Assembly (NCBI RefSeq): GCF_018636735.1
Contig: NZ_CP045200.1
Coordinates: 930,001-994,000 of the forward strand
Direction: 5' to 3'
Length of the DNA stretch: 64,000 nucleotides
Source of the DNA: Erythrobacter sp. 3-20A1M
GTDB taxonomy: Bacteria; Pseudomonadota; Alphaproteobacteria; Sphingomonadales; Sphingomonadaceae
The notes beneath the pieces are model-generated. The model worked only from the letters and a program-made list of their open reading frames with translations, ran no database searches and was not told the DNA's origin. A program made the translations under genes and the position numbers. Positions within the stretch are counted from its first letter, which is position 1, and each line of letters starts with the position of its first letter. This document shows positions 8,827-18,891 of the stretch, one piece after another.

Positions 8827-10218
8827 ATGGCCGAAACCGATCCCGCCCCAATCGAGCCCGCGCCCAGCGCGCCCGCCGCCCGAACCGCAGCACCGCTGGC
8901 GGAGACCGGGATCCCGCGCGGGCGGCTGGCGCTGCTGTTCACGGTGATGCTGGTGACGGCGGCGGGCAACACCGCGATGCAGTCGGTCATGCCCTCCATC
9001 GGCACCTCGCTAGGCGTCGCCGACGTGTGGATCAGCCTCGCCTATAGCTGGTCGGCGCTGCTGTGGGTGCTGTGCGCGCCGTTCTGGGCCCGGCGATCGG
9101 ACCGGCGCGGGCGCAAGAAGATGATGGCGCTGGGCCTCGCGGGCTTTTCCGCCTCCATGGTGCTTTGCGGGGCGACGCTGTGGTTCGGGCTGACCGGCGC
9201 GCTGGCGGCGGGCGCGACGCTGATCGTGTTCGCCCTGTGCCGCTCGCTCTACGGCCTGTTCGGCTCGGCCGCTCCGCCCGCGGTACAGGCCTATGTCGCG
9301 AGCCGCACCGAACCGGCGCAGCGCACGCAGGCGCTCTCGCTCATTTCCTCCAGCTTCGGCCTCGGCACCGTGCTCGGTCCGGCGCTTGCCCCCCTGCTGA
9401 TCTTCCCGGTCGTGGGCCTGACCGGTCCGTTCCTTGCCTTCGCCGCGATCGGCCTCGTCACCATGATCGCGTTGCGGCTGCGCCTGCCGAACGACGAGCC
9501 GCGCTTTCCCGGCCATGGCTTCGCCTTCGATGCGCCTTACGGCAACAGCGGCGGGGCACAGTCCAACCGCACGGTGCAGCATGGCGAGGAAGAGATGCTG
9601 GCGCATCACGAGGAAGGCACCGCGCCCCCGTTGCGCTGGACCGATCCGCGCAGTTCGCCGTGGCTGCTGACCGGCCTGCTGGGCGGGCATGCGCAGGCGA
9701 TGGTGCTGGGCATCGGCGGCTTCCTGGTGCTCGACCGCCTGAGCCTGCGCGACGATCCGCTGGCCGGCGCCGGTCCGGTGGGCATCGTGCTGATGACCGG
9801 CGCGGTCGCGACCCTGCTGGCGCAATGGGGGCTGATCCCGACGCTGAAGCTGGGGCCGCGGGCCGCCGCGCTGTGGGGCATGGCGCTGGCGATCGGCGGG
9901 GTAGCGCTGCTGGCCGTCGCGCGGGACCTGCACGCGATCGCCCTGGGCTTCGCGATCGCCTCGCTCGGTTTCGGCCTGTTCCGCCCCGGCTTCACCGCGG
10001 GCGCATCGCTCGCCGTGTCGCGAGCCGAACAGGGGCAGGTCTCTGGTCAGGTCGCCTCCGTCAACGGGGCGAGCTATGTCTATGCACCGGCGCTGGGTGT
10101 GTGGCTCTATGGGCATTCGGACTGGCTCGGCTTCGCCACCATCATCGCCTTCTGCCTCGCCGTGTTCGCGATCGGTTCGCGGCGGCTGCAGCGCGATGCG
10201 GAGCTGACGGGGGAGTAG
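8827..10218 (+). CDS. Major facilitator superfamily transporter
   Basis: 463 residues with about twelve hydrophobic segments. The loop between helices 2 and 3 has ARRSDRRGRKKMM, the MFS motif A, which places it among drug/metabolite H+ antiporters (TetA/multidrug-like). A long hydrophilic central loop around residues 225-265 separates the two six-helix halves. The N-terminus is rich in Pro and Ala and may be cytoplasmic. Nothing nearby identifies the substrate. Confidence 0.85.
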   Translation: MAETDPAPIEPAPSAPAARTAAPLAETGIPRGRLALLFTVMLVTAAGNTAMQSVMPSIGTSLGVADVWISLAYSWSALLWVLCAPFWARRSDRRGRKKMMALGLAGFSASMVLCGATLWFGLTGALAAGATLIVFALCRSLYGLFGSAAPPAVQAYVASRTEPAQRTQALSLISSSFGLGTVLGPALAPLLIFPVVGLTGPFLAFAAIGLVTMIALRLRLPNDEPRFPGHGFAFDAPYGNSGGAQSNRTVQHGEEEMLAHHEEGTAPPLRWTDPRSSPWLLTGLLGGHAQAMVLGIGGFLVLDRLSLRDDPLAGAGPVGIVLMTGAVATLLAQWGLIPTLKLGPRAAALWGMALAIGGVALLAVARDLHAIALGFAIASLGFGLFRPGFTAGASLAVSRAEQGQVSGQVASVNGASYVYAPALGVWLYGHSDWLGFATIIAFCLAVFAIGSRRLQRDAELTGE

Positions 10219-10286
10219 CGGGGCCGCAATCGACAGCGCCCCTGTCTCGCGCTAGATAGATTGCATAGAAAAACCGGAGAGAGCCG

Positions 10287-11759
10287 ATGCCCCGAGCCGA
10301 AAGCCATTTCGACGTCCTGATCGTGGGCGCGGGGCTGTCCGGCATCGGGATGGCGGCGCATCTGCGCGACCGCTTGCCCGGCCACAGCTACGCCATTCTC
10401 GAGCGGCGCGACCGGCTGGGCGGGACCTGGGACCTGTTCCGCTATCCCGGCGTGCGCTCGGACAGCGACATGCACACGCTCGGCTTCGCGTTCGAGCCTT
10501 GGGTGCACGAGAAGAGCATCGCCGATGGCCCCGCGATCCTCGATTATCTCGACCGCATCGTGGACGAGCGGGGCATTCGCCGCCACATCCGCTTCGGCTC
10601 CACCGTCGCCGCGGCCGATTTCGACAGCGATGCCGCGCGGTGGCGCGTGACGCTGGAGGGTGGCGCGCAACTGACCGCGAACTTCCTCTATCTCGGCTCG
10701 GGCTATTACGATTACGACGAACCGTTCGATGCAGAATTTGCCGGGCGCGAGGATTTTGCCGGGCGGATCGTCCACCCGCAATTCTGGCCCGACGATCTCG
10801 ACCATGCGGGCAAGCGGGTGGTGGTGATCGGCTCCGGCGCGACCGCGGTCACCATCGTCCCCGCCATGGCCGAGACGGCGGCGAAGGTGACGATGCTGCA
10901 ACGCACGCCGACCTGGATGGGATCGCGTCCGGCGAAGGACGCGGTGGCCAACTGGCTGCGCAAGATCCTGCCTGGCGCCATCGCCTACAAGCTCACCCGG
11001 GCGAAGAACATCCTGCTCCACCGGTTCTTCTTCCGCCTGGCACGCCGCAAGCCTGAGAAGATCGCGGCCAGGCTGACCGAACGCACGCGGGAGGCGCTGG
11101 GCCCGGCATACGACGAACGCCATTTCACCCCGCCCTACAACCCGTGGGAGCAGCGGCTGTGCCTGGTGCCGGACGACGATTTCTTCATCGCCGTGCGCGA
11201 AGGGCGAGCGCAAGTGGTCACCGACCATATCGACCGCTTCGAGGCGGAGGGCATCCGCCTGAAATCGGGCGACCTGCTCCCCGCCGACATCGTCGTGACC
11301 GCGACCGGCCTCGCCCTCGTCTTCGGGGGCAAGATCGCCATCTCGGTCGATGGCGAGGCGATCGACTGGGCGCAGCGCTGGTTCTATCGCGGCTGCATGT
11401 TCTCAGGCGTGCCCAACCTCGCCGCGACCTTCGGCTATCTCAACGCCAGCTGGACGCTGCGGGTCGACCAGAACGCGGCCTATGTCTGCGACCTGCTGGC
11501 CACCATGCGGGCGAAGGGCGCGGATATCGTCGTTCCCGAACTGCCGGCCGAACCGCTGGAGGAAGACGACATCTTCGACTTCTCCTCCGGCTATCTGCTG
11601 CGTTCCAAGCACCTGATGCCCAAGAGCGCGCCGACGCTCCCCTGGCGGCTCAACCAGGATTATCTGGAGGATCGCCGCGATTTCCGTCAGCGCCCGGTGG
11701 ACGACGGCAATCTCGCCTTTAACCGTTCCGGCGGCGGCCTGCGCGACGCGGCGGAGTAG
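10287..11759 (+). CDS. FAD/NADPH-dependent monooxygenase of the FMO/Baeyer-Villiger group
   Basis: 490 residues. The FAD dinucleotide fold is VGAGLSGIGMAAHL near residue 12, followed by GGTWDLFRYPGVRSDSDMH, characteristic of this group. FAGRIVHPQFWPDD fits the FxGxxxHxxxWP-type fingerprint of class B flavin monooxygenases, and VVVIGSGATAVTI is the second, NADPH-binding, Rossmann motif. Such enzymes insert oxygen next to ketones or oxidise N or S atoms. The RBS is GGAGAG just before the ATG. The gene seems monocistronic and the substrate is unknown. Confidence 0.88.
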   Translation: MPRAESHFDVLIVGAGLSGIGMAAHLRDRLPGHSYAILERRDRLGGTWDLFRYPGVRSDSDMHTLGFAFEPWVHEKSIADGPAILDYLDRIVDERGIRRHIRFGSTVAAADFDSDAARWRVTLEGGAQLTANFLYLGSGYYDYDEPFDAEFAGREDFAGRIVHPQFWPDDLDHAGKRVVVIGSGATAVTIVPAMAETAAKVTMLQRTPTWMGSRPAKDAVANWLRKILPGAIAYKLTRAKNILLHRFFFRLARRKPEKIAARLTERTREALGPAYDERHFTPPYNPWEQRLCLVPDDDFFIAVREGRAQVVTDHIDRFEAEGIRLKSGDLLPADIVVTATGLALVFGGKIAISVDGEAIDWAQRWFYRGCMFSGVPNLAATFGYLNASWTLRVDQNAAYVCDLLATMRAKGADIVVPELPAEPLEEDDIFDFSSGYLLRSKHLMPKSAPTLPWRLNQDYLEDRRDFRQRPVDDGNLAFNRSGGGLRDAAE

Positions 11760-11795
11760 CCAAGCGCCCCGTCCTTTCGTAAGACTGCCGGCACC

Positions 11796-12554
11796 ATGGC
11801 CGACCGCATCTTCACCGCCGCCCTGATCGTGATCGGGGACGAAATCCTCTCCGGCCGTACGCACGACCGGAACATCGCCCAGGTCGCCAGCTGGCTGCAG
11901 GTCCAGGGCATCCGCCTCGCCGAAGTGCGCGTGGTCGCCGACGTGGAGGAGCGGATCGTGGAGGCGGTGAACGCGCTGCGGACGCGCAACGACTATCTGT
12001 TCACCACCGGCGGTATCGGGCCGACGCACGACGATATCACCGTGGACGCGGTGGCGAAGGCGCTGGGCGTGCCAGTGATCGTCCATCCAGAGGCGCGCGC
12101 CATCCTGGAGCGCTATTATGCCGACAAGCCGGGCGGGTTGACCGAGGCACGGCTGCGCATGGCGCGCGCGCCGGAAGGGGCGGAGCTGATCCCCAACCGC
12201 ATGTCGGGCGCGCCCGGCATAAGGGTCGCAAACATCCACCTTATGGCGGGCGTGCCGCATATCACAGCGGGGATGCTCGATGCGCTGACCGGCACGCTGG
12301 AAGGGGGCGCACCGCTCAAGAGCGAGACGATCGGCTGCTGGACCGCGGAAAGCGAAGTGGCGGACATCCTGCGCGAAACGGAAAAGGCGCACGAGAATTG
12401 CCAGATCGGCAGCTATCCCTTCTTTCGCGAAGGGCAGGTCGGCGCCAACTTCGTGATCCGCAGCACCGATGCAGACGAGCTGGCGAGCTGCGTCCACACC
12501 CTGTGCGATGCGCTGGCGACAGCGGGATACGATTTCACCCCCGGCGGAATCTGA
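11796..12554 (+). CDS. CinA-like molybdopterin-binding (MoaB/MogA fold) protein
   Basis: 252 residues, the stand-alone N-terminal domain of the competence/damage-inducible protein A family. VIGDEILSGRTHDRN and TTGGIGPTHDDIT are the hallmark motifs of the MoCF-binding fold. The C-terminal CinA deamidase domain is absent, as is usual for the short proteobacterial paralog. Proposed roles in the wider family include ADP-ribose or NMN-related pyrophosphate hydrolysis and NAD recycling, but the short form is not well defined. Confidence 0.88.
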   Translation: MADRIFTAALIVIGDEILSGRTHDRNIAQVASWLQVQGIRLAEVRVVADVEERIVEAVNALRTRNDYLFTTGGIGPTHDDITVDAVAKALGVPVIVHPEARAILERYYADKPGGLTEARLRMARAPEGAELIPNRMSGAPGIRVANIHLMAGVPHITAGMLDALTGTLEGGAPLKSETIGCWTAESEVADILRETEKAHENCQIGSYPFFREGQVGANFVIRSTDADELASCVHTLCDALATAGYDFTPGGI

Positions 12555-12726
12555 TCGCAGGCGCGGCCCGGTCCCAGACCCGGCCTTAACCCCCTCGCCC
12601 TATCGACCGGCGCGCTGGGCCCGATGCGCCGCCTGTTGCGCCTGATCCGCTGTCCACGCCTCACGGCACACCGGCGCTTGCGGTGCCGGCCACGCGGCGG
12701 CAAACCGGTGGCCGGAGGCGCACCGC

Positions 12727-15633
12727 ATGGTCTGGCTGTTCATTTTTGCCCTGTGCGGTGCGCTGGTGGTTCTCTGGCTGCGAATGACGGCGCTCGAACG
12801 CGCTCTCACGCGGCTTGAGGAGGCCGAGACCGCCCGTGGTTCCGGTCCTATAGAACCGCTCGAAAGTGCCGTGCCTGTTACCTCCATGCCGCGCGCCGAT
12901 GCGCCGCCGCAGCGGGCCGAACCCTTCGCATCGCCGTTCGCTCCTACGTCCGAACCGACCGTATCGCCGGAACCGCTCGCGTCGGTGGTTGCAGCTGAAG
13001 CCGAACCGGAAACCGAAGCACGCAAGCGCCCCGCCTTCGCCCTGCCGCGCGTGGATTTCGAAGAGCTGTTCGGTCGACGCCTGCCGATCTGGGCGGGCGG
13101 GATCGCGCTGGCGGTCGGCGGAATCTTGCTGGTGCGGCTGGCGATCGAGAATGGCATGCTCACGCCCCCGGTGCGCGTCGCGGCGAGCTTCGCCTTCGGG
13201 CTGTTCATGCTTGCGGGGGCCGAGGCGGCGTTCCGGTTCGAAACGCGTGTCGCCGACCCGCGGGTGCGGCAGGCGCTTGCCGGTGCTGGCCTCGCGACGC
13301 TCTACGCCGCGTTCTACCTTGCCGGTTCGGCCTACGGGCTGATCGGGCCTGCGCTGGCCTTCACCGGGCTGGCGGTCGTTACCGCGATCGCGCTCGGACT
13401 AGCTTTGCGCTTCGGTCTGCCTGCGGCGGTGCTGGGGATGCTGGGCGGGTTCGCGACCCCGGCAATGGTCGCGAGCGAAGATGCGAACCTGCCGGTGCTC
13501 TCGCTCTATCTCGCATTGCTGACCGCCGGGCTCGCAATCACCGGTCGCCGGATCGGTGCCGCATGGCTCGGGTTCGCGGCGCTGGCCGGGGGGTTCGGCT
13601 GGGGTGCGGCGATCCTCGCCAGCGCGACGCTGGACCGGACGGACGCGATCGCGGTGGGCCTCTATCTCGCCCTGCTCGGGCTGCTGGTGCCGTTCCTGGC
13701 GGGACCGGTCGCCCGGTGGCGCTGGCCGCGCGTCGCCGCCGCCGCGCTGGCGAGCGTGCAACTGGCGGTGTTGGTTGCCCTGGCGGGCTTCGCACCGCTG
13801 ACTTGGGGGCTCTATCTCTTGCTCGCGGGAGCCCTCGCCGCGCTCGCCTGGCGCGAGGAGCGCCTGCGGGAAGGCAGCGCCTTCGCCGTCGCAACCGGGG
13901 TGGCGCTGCTCGCCCTGTGGCATGGCGTCGACCTGCTCACCGCGCCGCCGGGATGGCGCTTCGCGATCATGGCGACGGTGCTGGCGGCGATAAGCTGCGG
14001 CGTGCCGCTCCTGTCGCTCGTCACGCGGCGGGCGCGCGCGATCGACCTGTGGCAGCTCGCGCTGGGCGGCGTCGCCATCGGGCTGGTCGCCTCGCTCCGC
14101 TTCGATCCGGGGGCGGAGCCGCGTGTCCTGCTCGCGCTGGGCCTCGTCACGCTCGCCGCGCTGCCGGGTGCGGGTCTGGCGCTGCTCTGGCGAGCCGACG
14201 CTGACGGGCGCCGCCTCTGGCTGCCCGCGGCCGCGGCGGGGGCCGTTCTGCTGCTCGCCGGTTTTGCTGGCCTGCCACCCTCGGCGTTCCCATTCGTGGC
14301 GGCAACAATAGCCGGGGGGCTGGTGTGGATTGCGCGCGAGCGGCCCGCCAGCGGGACGCGGGCGGCAGCGTGGATGGCCGCCACCATCGCGTTCGCCACG
14401 CTGTTCGCAATGGATCCCTTCGGGGCCGAGCTCCTCCCCCTGATCGGCGCGCGTTCCGTGCCCGCCAGCGTGCTTTCCACCCTGCGCTGGCTCGCGCTCG
14501 CCCTGCCCTTCGCCGGGCTCGCCTGGATCGAGACGCGCGAGAGCTGGCGGCGGGCGGCCGAAGCGCTCGCGGCGCTGATCGGCTACGGAGCGCTCGCGCA
14601 GATCGTGCCGGTCGATGCGCTCGTGTGCACAGTGGCGGTCGCAGGCGCAGCGGTTCTCTGGCGGAGCCCTGTGCGCGGGGGCGCGTGGGGCACGCTGCTG
14701 CTGATCGCGGCCGGATGGGCGCTCGGGCCCTTCGCCATCTGGCTCGAAGCCGTAACGCCCGCGCTGTGGGCGGAGCCGCCGCTGGCGCATGCTCTCCCCC
14801 CGGCCCGCGACGCGCTGCTGCGGATCGTGCCGCTGACGGTGCTCGGCGCGCTGGCGGCGTGGCGCGGGCGCGCGCATGCGTTCGAGACGCGCGTGATGGG
14901 CGGCGGGGCGCTCGCCCTCGCCATCGTCGCGCTGCATATCGTCTATTACCGCGCGCTCGGGCCGGTCGACATGGCGGGCTGGCGCGCCTCGGCCCTCTTG
15001 CTGCGGACGGGATGGGAGCTGTTGCTGCTGATGCTGGGCGCCGGGCTGATCCGCTACGCCCGCCACCGGGACATCACCCGGACCGGCGTAGCGTTCGCCG
15101 CTTTGGCGCTGACGCATTTCGCGGTGTTCGGCATCGGCATCGACAACCCGCTATGGCGGACGCAATCGGTCGGTCCATGGCCGCTGGTCGACGGCTTGCT
15201 GGCGGCCTACGCCACCGCCTTTGCCGCCGCGCTGCTGCTGGGCGCACTGGCAAGCAAGCGTGGGCTCCCCCTCGCCCGGCCGCTGCGCGACGCGATTCTG
15301 ATGATCCTGATCGCAGCCTATGCCCTCAGCGAGCTGCGCCACCTGTTCGCCGGCCCGGTGCTGACCGCGGCGCCGCTATCGCAGACCGAGGACCTGCAGC
15401 GCTCGCTGCTCGGCATCCTGCTGGCACTCGGCTTCCTGGCCTGGGGCTGGCGCTCCGACACGCGCAGCTGGCGCATCGGCTCGCTGGTGCTGATGCTGAT
15501 CGCGGTGGGCAAGGTGTTCCTGGTCGACACCGCCGGGCTCGAGGGACTGCTCAGGATCGCCAGCTTCCTCGCCCTCGGTTTCAGCCTGATCGGGATCGGC
15601 TGGGTCTATTCGCGGCTGTTGCGGAGCACATGA
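12727..15633 (+). CDS. DUF2339 large polytopic membrane protein
   Basis: 968 residues. A single N-terminal hydrophobic helix and a coiled-coil-like stretch (residues ~20-40) lead into a low-complexity linker rich in Pro, Glu and Ala. [30 protein letters not shown] marks the start of the DUF2339 domain (quoted region split: [15 protein letters not shown] then [10 protein letters not shown]). The remainder is more than twenty closely spaced hydrophobic segments with [14 protein letters not shown], a conserved family patch. Function is unknown. GGAGG at about 12714 supports this ATG. It is convergent with rplA, with a bidirectional terminator between. Confidence 0.88.
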   Translation: MVWLFIFALCGALVVLWLRMTALERALTRLEEAETARGSGPIEPLESAVPVTSMPRADAPPQRAEPFASPFAPTSEPTVSPEPLASVVAAEAEPETEARKRPAFALPRVDFEELFGRRLPIWAGGIALAVGGILLVRLAIENGMLTPPVRVAASFAFGLFMLAGAEAAFRFETRVADPRVRQALAGAGLATLYAAFYLAGSAYGLIGPALAFTGLAVVTAIALGLALRFGLPAAVLGMLGGFATPAMVASEDANLPVLSLYLALLTAGLAITGRRIGAAWLGFAALAGGFGWGAAILASATLDRTDAIAVGLYLALLGLLVPFLAGPVARWRWPRVAAAALASVQLAVLVALAGFAPLTWGLYLLLAGALAALAWREERLREGSAFAVATGVALLALWHGVDLLTAPPGWRFAIMATVLAAISCGVPLLSLVTRRARAIDLWQLALGGVAIGLVASLRFDPGAEPRVLLALGLVTLAALPGAGLALLWRADADGRRLWLPAAAAGAVLLLAGFAGLPPSAFPFVAATIAGGLVWIARERPASGTRAAAWMAATIAFATLFAMDPFGAELLPLIGARSVPASVLSTLRWLALALPFAGLAWIETRESWRRAAEALAALIGYGALAQIVPVDALVCTVAVAGAAVLWRSPVRGGAWGTLLLIAAGWALGPFAIWLEAVTPALWAEPPLAHALPPARDALLRIVPLTVLGALAAWRGRAHAFETRVMGGGALALAIVALHIVYYRALGPVDMAGWRASALLLRTGWELLLLMLGAGLIRYARHRDITRTGVAFAALALTHFAVFGIGIDNPLWRTQSVGPWPLVDGLLAAYATAFAAALLLGALASKRGLPLARPLRDAILMILIAAYALSELRHLFAGPVLTAAPLSQTEDLQRSLLGILLALGFLAWGWRSDTRSWRIGSLVLMLIAVGKVFLVDTAGLEGLLRIASFLALGFSLIGIGWVYSRLLRST

Positions 15634-15634
15634 A

Positions 15635-15667
15635 AAAGGGGCCGGAGGATGCTCCCCCGGCCCCTTT
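15635..15667. terminator. Bidirectional intrinsic terminator between DUF2339 gene and rplA
   Basis: A 14-bp stem (AAAGGGGCCGGAGG at 15635-15648 with CCCCCGGCCCCTTT at 15654-15667, one A/C mismatch) closes a five-base loop. The flanking A run on the left becomes a U run for minus-strand transcripts, and TTT follows on the plus strand, so it can end both convergent transcripts. Confidence 0.85.
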
Positions 15668-15714
15668 CAATCATTTCCAGCGATCCCCGGAACGAGGATC
15701 GCGCGGTCAGCGAA

Positions 15715-16413
15715 TCACGCGCCCTCGATCTCGGCGGTGTCGAGCTTCAGACCCGGGCCCATCGTGCTGGTAAGCGATACCTTGCGCACATACTTGCCCT
15801 TGGCGCCCGAAGGCTTGGCCCGCACCACCGCGCCGGTCAGCGCCTCGAAGTTCTTCTTCAGATCGGCGTCGGAGAAGCTGAGCTTGCCGATGCCGGAGTG
15901 GATGATGCCCTTCTTCTCGGCGCGGAATTCGACCTGGCCGCCCTTGGCGTCCTTCACGGCCTGTTCCACGTTCGGGGTCACGGTGCCCAGCTTCGGGTTC
16001 GGCATCAGGCCCTTGGGCCCCAGCACCTTACCCAGCCGACCGACGACACCCATCATGTCCGGCGTCGCGATCACGCGGTCATAATCGAGATTGCCGTTCT
16101 GCATGTCTTCCATCAGATCCTCGGCCCCGACCTTGTCGGCACCGGCGGCAGTCGCCTTATCGGCATTGTCGCCACGCGCGAACACCGCGACCTTCACGGT
16201 CTTGCCGGTGCCCGAGGGCAGCGAGACCATGCCGCGCACGGTCTGGTCGGCGTGACGCGGGTCGACGCCCAGGTTCATCGCGATCTCGACCGTCTCGTCG
16301 AACTTCTTGCTGGCGGTCTCGCGCAGCAGGGTCAGCGCCTCGTCGAAACCGTACAGCTTCTCGACATCGACCTTGTCGGCCAGCATCTTCTGCTTCTTCG
16401 TCTGCGTCGCCAT
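15715..16413 (-). CDS. rplA: 50S ribosomal protein L1
   Basis: 232 residues, the usual length. Conserved L1 stretches include [22 protein letters not shown], here read in two parts ([21 protein letters not shown]), [22 protein letters not shown] ([22 protein letters not shown]) and [18 protein letters not shown]1 forms the mobile stalk of the 50S E-site and in many bacteria represses its own operon. It lies two bases downstream of rplK on the same strand, the normal L11-L1 operon. Confidence 0.99.
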   Translation of the reverse strand: MATQTKKQKMLADKVDVEKLYGFDEALTLLRETASKKFDETVEIAMNLGVDPRHADQTVRGMVSLPSGTGKTVKVAVFARGDNADKATAAGADKVGAEDLMEDMQNGNLDYDRVIATPDMMGVVGRLGKVLGPKGLMPNPKLGTVTPNVEQAVKDAKGGQVEFRAEKKGIIHSGIGKLSFSDADLKKNFEALTGAVVRAKPSGAKGKYVRKVSLTSTMGPGLKLDTAEIEGA

Positions 16414-16415
16414 GA

Positions 16416-16847
16416 TCAGCCTCCCACCACATCGAGGCCCATCGACCGGGCGGACCCGGCGATGATCTTGACCGCCTCATCAATATCGTTCGCGTTCAGA
16501 TCGGCCATCTTCGCTTCGGCGATTTCCTTCAGCTGGCTGATCTTGATGGTCCCGGCAGAGGTCTTGCCCGGCTCCTTCGAACCCGACTTCAGCTTCGCGG
16601 CCTTCTTCAGGTAATAGGACGCGGGCGGGGTCTTGGTGACGAAGCTGAACGAGCGATCGGCATAGACGGTGATGACCGTCGGGATCGGCGCGCTCTTTTC
16701 CAGATCCTGCGTCGCGGCGTTGAACGCCTTGCAGAATTCCATGATGTTGACGCCGCGCTGACCCAGCGCGGGGCCGATCGGCGGGCTGGGGTTGGCGGTG
16801 CCGGCGGGCACCTGCAGCTTGATATAGCCTTCTATCTTCTTGGCCAC
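16416..16847 (-). CDS. rplK: 50S ribosomal protein L11
   Basis: 143 residues. The proline-rich N-terminal stretch [19 protein letters not shown] and [15 protein letters not shown] are the thiostrepton-site region of L11, and [12 protein letters not shown] is the canonical C-terminal rRNA-binding end. L11 sits at the GTPase-associated centre and is needed for stringent-response sensing of uncharged tRNA. GGAGG at about 16855-16859 on the minus strand precedes the ATG. Unlike in most proteobacteria, nusG is not directly upstream; a CPBP gene on the other strand intervenes. Confidence 0.99.
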   Translation of the reverse strand: MAKKIEGYIKLQVPAGTANPSPPIGPALGQRGVNIMEFCKAFNAATQDLEKSAPIPTVITVYADRSFSFVTKTPPASYYLKKAAKLKSGSKEPGKTSAGTIKISQLKEIAEAKMADLNANDIDEAVKIIAGSARSMGLDVVGG

Positions 16848-17060
16848 GAAGGGCCTCCTTTCTCACTGTTCCCCGCATCTTGCGGCGCGGGGTCATGGTA
16901 AGCGGTCGAACGGGCCGACACGCGCCGGCCCTTCCGCACGGGGTTTCCCGTCATCGATCGGGGAAGGTTCGCGCACATAGCGTCTCGCGCGCGAAAAGCA
17001 AGCACTGGCACGCGCCGACGCGCCCGGCTATCACCCCGGCGAAAGCCCCGGGGGACAGAC

Positions 17061-17792
17061 GTGGACGCAAATTTGTACAGCCAACCAAGACCGCTGGGCT
17101 GGTGGCGCTTCATCCTTCAGTTCGTGACCGTCGTATTCGCCTACATGGCGATGTCGCTTCCCGCCGTGGCCGTGTTCGGCATGGGACCGCTGGGTCTGCT
17201 GCTGTCGGTGGTGGGATCGATGGTCGGCGGCCTGCTGGTCGCGTGGCTGTGGCTGCGGGCGGACCGCGCTCTGGGCGAGGCATGGAACCTGTCGGCGTTC
17301 CGCAACGGCAGGCGCACCATGCTGGTCGGCTTCGGATCCGCGCTCGGCATCGTCGCCTGGTTCACCGTCGGCGGCATGCTGCTGCGCGCGCTGGGCATGC
17401 CCACACCCGATGTCAGCATCCTGATGGACGGGATCACCAGCAGCCCGCTGATGCTCGCCGCGTGGATCGTGCTGGTCGCGTGGCTGGCGGCGGGCCTGGG
17501 GGAGGAGCTGTTGTGGCGCGGCTTCCTGATGGACCGGCTGCTGCGCCTGCCCGGCCTGCGGGGCCAGATCTGGCCTGTGATAATCATCCAGGCGATCATC
17601 TTCGGCCTGCCCCATATCTATCAGGGCTGGGGCGGCACGATCCTGACCGGCATCATCGGGCTCTATCTCGGCTGGCTGCGCACCCGCGTCGGCTGGACGC
17701 TGCTGCCGCTGGTGCTGGCCCATGCCGGAGTCGACACCGTCATGATGCTGCTTGGCTATGCCCAGAAGATGGGCTGGGTCGCCGCCGGGTAA
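17061..17792 (+). CDS. CPBP-family intramembrane metalloprotease
   Basis: 243 residues with about seven hydrophobic segments. The catalytic motifs of the CAAX-protease/bacteriocin-processing family are intact: EELLWRGFLMDRLL (EExxxR), GLPHIYQG (FxxxH-like, with Leu-Pro-His) and LAHAGVDTVMM (HxxxN/D-like). Substrates of such bacterial proteins are generally unknown. The gene lies on the plus strand between rplK and nusG, both on the minus strand, and so separates a normally contiguous operon. The ATG is tentative: the frame begins at the ATG written here with a strongly hydrophilic first 15 residues. Confidence 0.87.
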   Translation: MDANLYSQPRPLGWWRFILQFVTVVFAYMAMSLPAVAVFGMGPLGLLLSVVGSMVGGLLVAWLWLRADRALGEAWNLSAFRNGRRTMLVGFGSALGIVAWFTVGGMLLRALGMPTPDVSILMDGITSSPLMLAAWIVLVAWLAAGLGEELLWRGFLMDRLLRLPGLRGQIWPVIIIQAIIFGLPHIYQGWGGTILTGIIGLYLGWLRTRVGWTLLPLVLAHAGVDTVMMLLGYAQKMGWVAAG

Positions 17793-17832
17793 GCAGGTTC
17801 GGTCGAAAATCCGGCGACCAAAGGTCCGGCGG

Positions 17833-17849
17833 CCCCGCGAAATGCGGGG
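17833..17849 (-). terminator. Short GC hairpin after nusG (possible terminator)
   Basis: CCCCGC at 17833-17838 and GCGGGG at 17844-17849 flank a GAAAT loop, ten bases past the nusG stop. There is no clear U run on the minus strand, so termination efficiency is doubtful; it may also serve the convergent CPBP gene. Confidence 0.4.
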
Positions 17850-17858
17850 CGCGCGGGG

Positions 17859-18395
17859 TTACTTGGACAGCTCGACCTGCTCGAAATCGAGCTCCACCGG
17901 GGTGGCGCGACCGAAGATCGAGACCGAGACCTTGACCTTCTGCTTGTCGAAATCGAGCTCTTCCACCACGCCGTTGAAGCTGGCGAAGGGGCCGTCGAGC
18001 ACCTTGACCTGGTCGCCGATCTCGTAATCGACCGAAACCTGCTTCTTGGGGGCGGACTTGGCTTCCTCGACGCCGCCGAAATAGCGCGCGGCCTCTTTCT
18101 CGGAAATCGCCTGGGGCTTGTTATTGTTGCCCAGGAAACCGGTCACCTTCGGGGTGTTCTTGACCAGGTGATAGACATCGTCGGTCATGTTCAGCTTGGC
18201 CAGCACGTAGCCGGGCATGAACTTGCGCTCGACCTGGACCTTCTTGCCGCGCTTCACCTCGGTCACGGTCTCGGTCGGCACCTCGACCTCCTCGACGCCT
18301 TCGCTCAGGCCCAGCCGCTCGGCCTCCGCGATGATCGCATCGCGCACCTTGTTCTCGAAGCCGGAATAGGCGTGGATGATGTACCAACGTGCCAT
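17859..18395 (-). CDS. nusG: Transcription termination/antitermination factor NusG
   Basis: 178 residues, the normal size. The N-terminal NGN domain starts ARWYIIHAYSGFENKVRDAI and includes RKFMPGYVLAKLNM and VKNTPKVTGFLG. The C-terminal KOW domain contains DQVKVLDGPFASFNGVVEEL. NusG binds RNA polymerase, supports Rho termination and couples transcription to ribosomes via S10. It lies 41 bases downstream of secE on the same strand, as expected. Confidence 0.99.
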   Translation of the reverse strand: MARWYIIHAYSGFENKVRDAIIAEAERLGLSEGVEEVEVPTETVTEVKRGKKVQVERKFMPGYVLAKLNMTDDVYHLVKNTPKVTGFLGNNNKPQAISEKEAARYFGGVEEAKSAPKKQVSVDYEIGDQVKVLDGPFASFNGVVEELDFDKQKVKVSVSIFGRATPVELDFEQVELSK

Positions 18396-18436
18396 GATCG
18401 TCCCTGATTAATCGTGTTGTGTGCGTGTGCGGGCGC

Positions 18437-18649
18437 TCAGGCGAGCGTCAGCAGCCATTGCATGAGAGCGCTGAACAGCGTGTCGACGCCCAGGAAGAAC
18501 AGCGCCAGGATCACCATCATGATCCCGACGAAGATCGCCGTGGTCACCGTTTCCTGCCGGGTCGGCCATACGACCTTGCTCATTTCCGCGCGCACCTGGC
18601 GCAGGAATTCGCCCGGGGATGTCTTCTTCTTGCTGCCGCTCTCGGCCAT
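18437..18649 (-). CDS. secE: Preprotein translocase subunit SecE
   Basis: 70 residues from the ATG at 18649; a longer open frame to 18772 has no family similarity upstream of this start. The amphipathic segment PGEFLRQVRAEMSKVVWPTR followed by QETVTTAIFVGIMMVILALF is the conserved SecE core: a cytosolic helix on the membrane surface and one transmembrane helix. SecE clamps SecY in the Sec translocon. Upstream on the minus strand I do not see the tRNA-Trp gene that precedes secE in many relatives. Confidence 0.96.
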   Translation of the reverse strand: MAESGSKKKTSPGEFLRQVRAEMSKVVWPTRQETVTTAIFVGIMMVILALFFLGVDTLFSALMQWLLTLA

Positions 18650-18891
18650 GTGCCGTACTCGCTGCCTCGTTGAACCTATGGTCTCGTCGCTTCCGGGTAG
18701 GGGGCCGCGCCCTCCCGGACAGGTCCGGGTTGGGCGTTCGCGAGGCTCCGATGTCGGAAGACCCGACCGCATCTAATGCGCCGTCCGCGCAAAAGCAAGC
18801 GAAGCGCGCCACCCTTGCCGCGCGCGGTTCGGCGCTCTAGCGTCACCCCCGTCACGGGACGGAAACATTTTTTCCGAGGGGTAACACGAAC

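Noticed and set aside
13399-15117. 572-residue open frame on the minus strand
   Set aside because: Antisense shadow of the DUF2339 gene; low-complexity Arg/Gln/Gly sequence.
18650-18891. Possible tRNA-Trp upstream of secE
   Set aside because: No T-loop, anticodon stem or acceptor stem can be folded on either strand.
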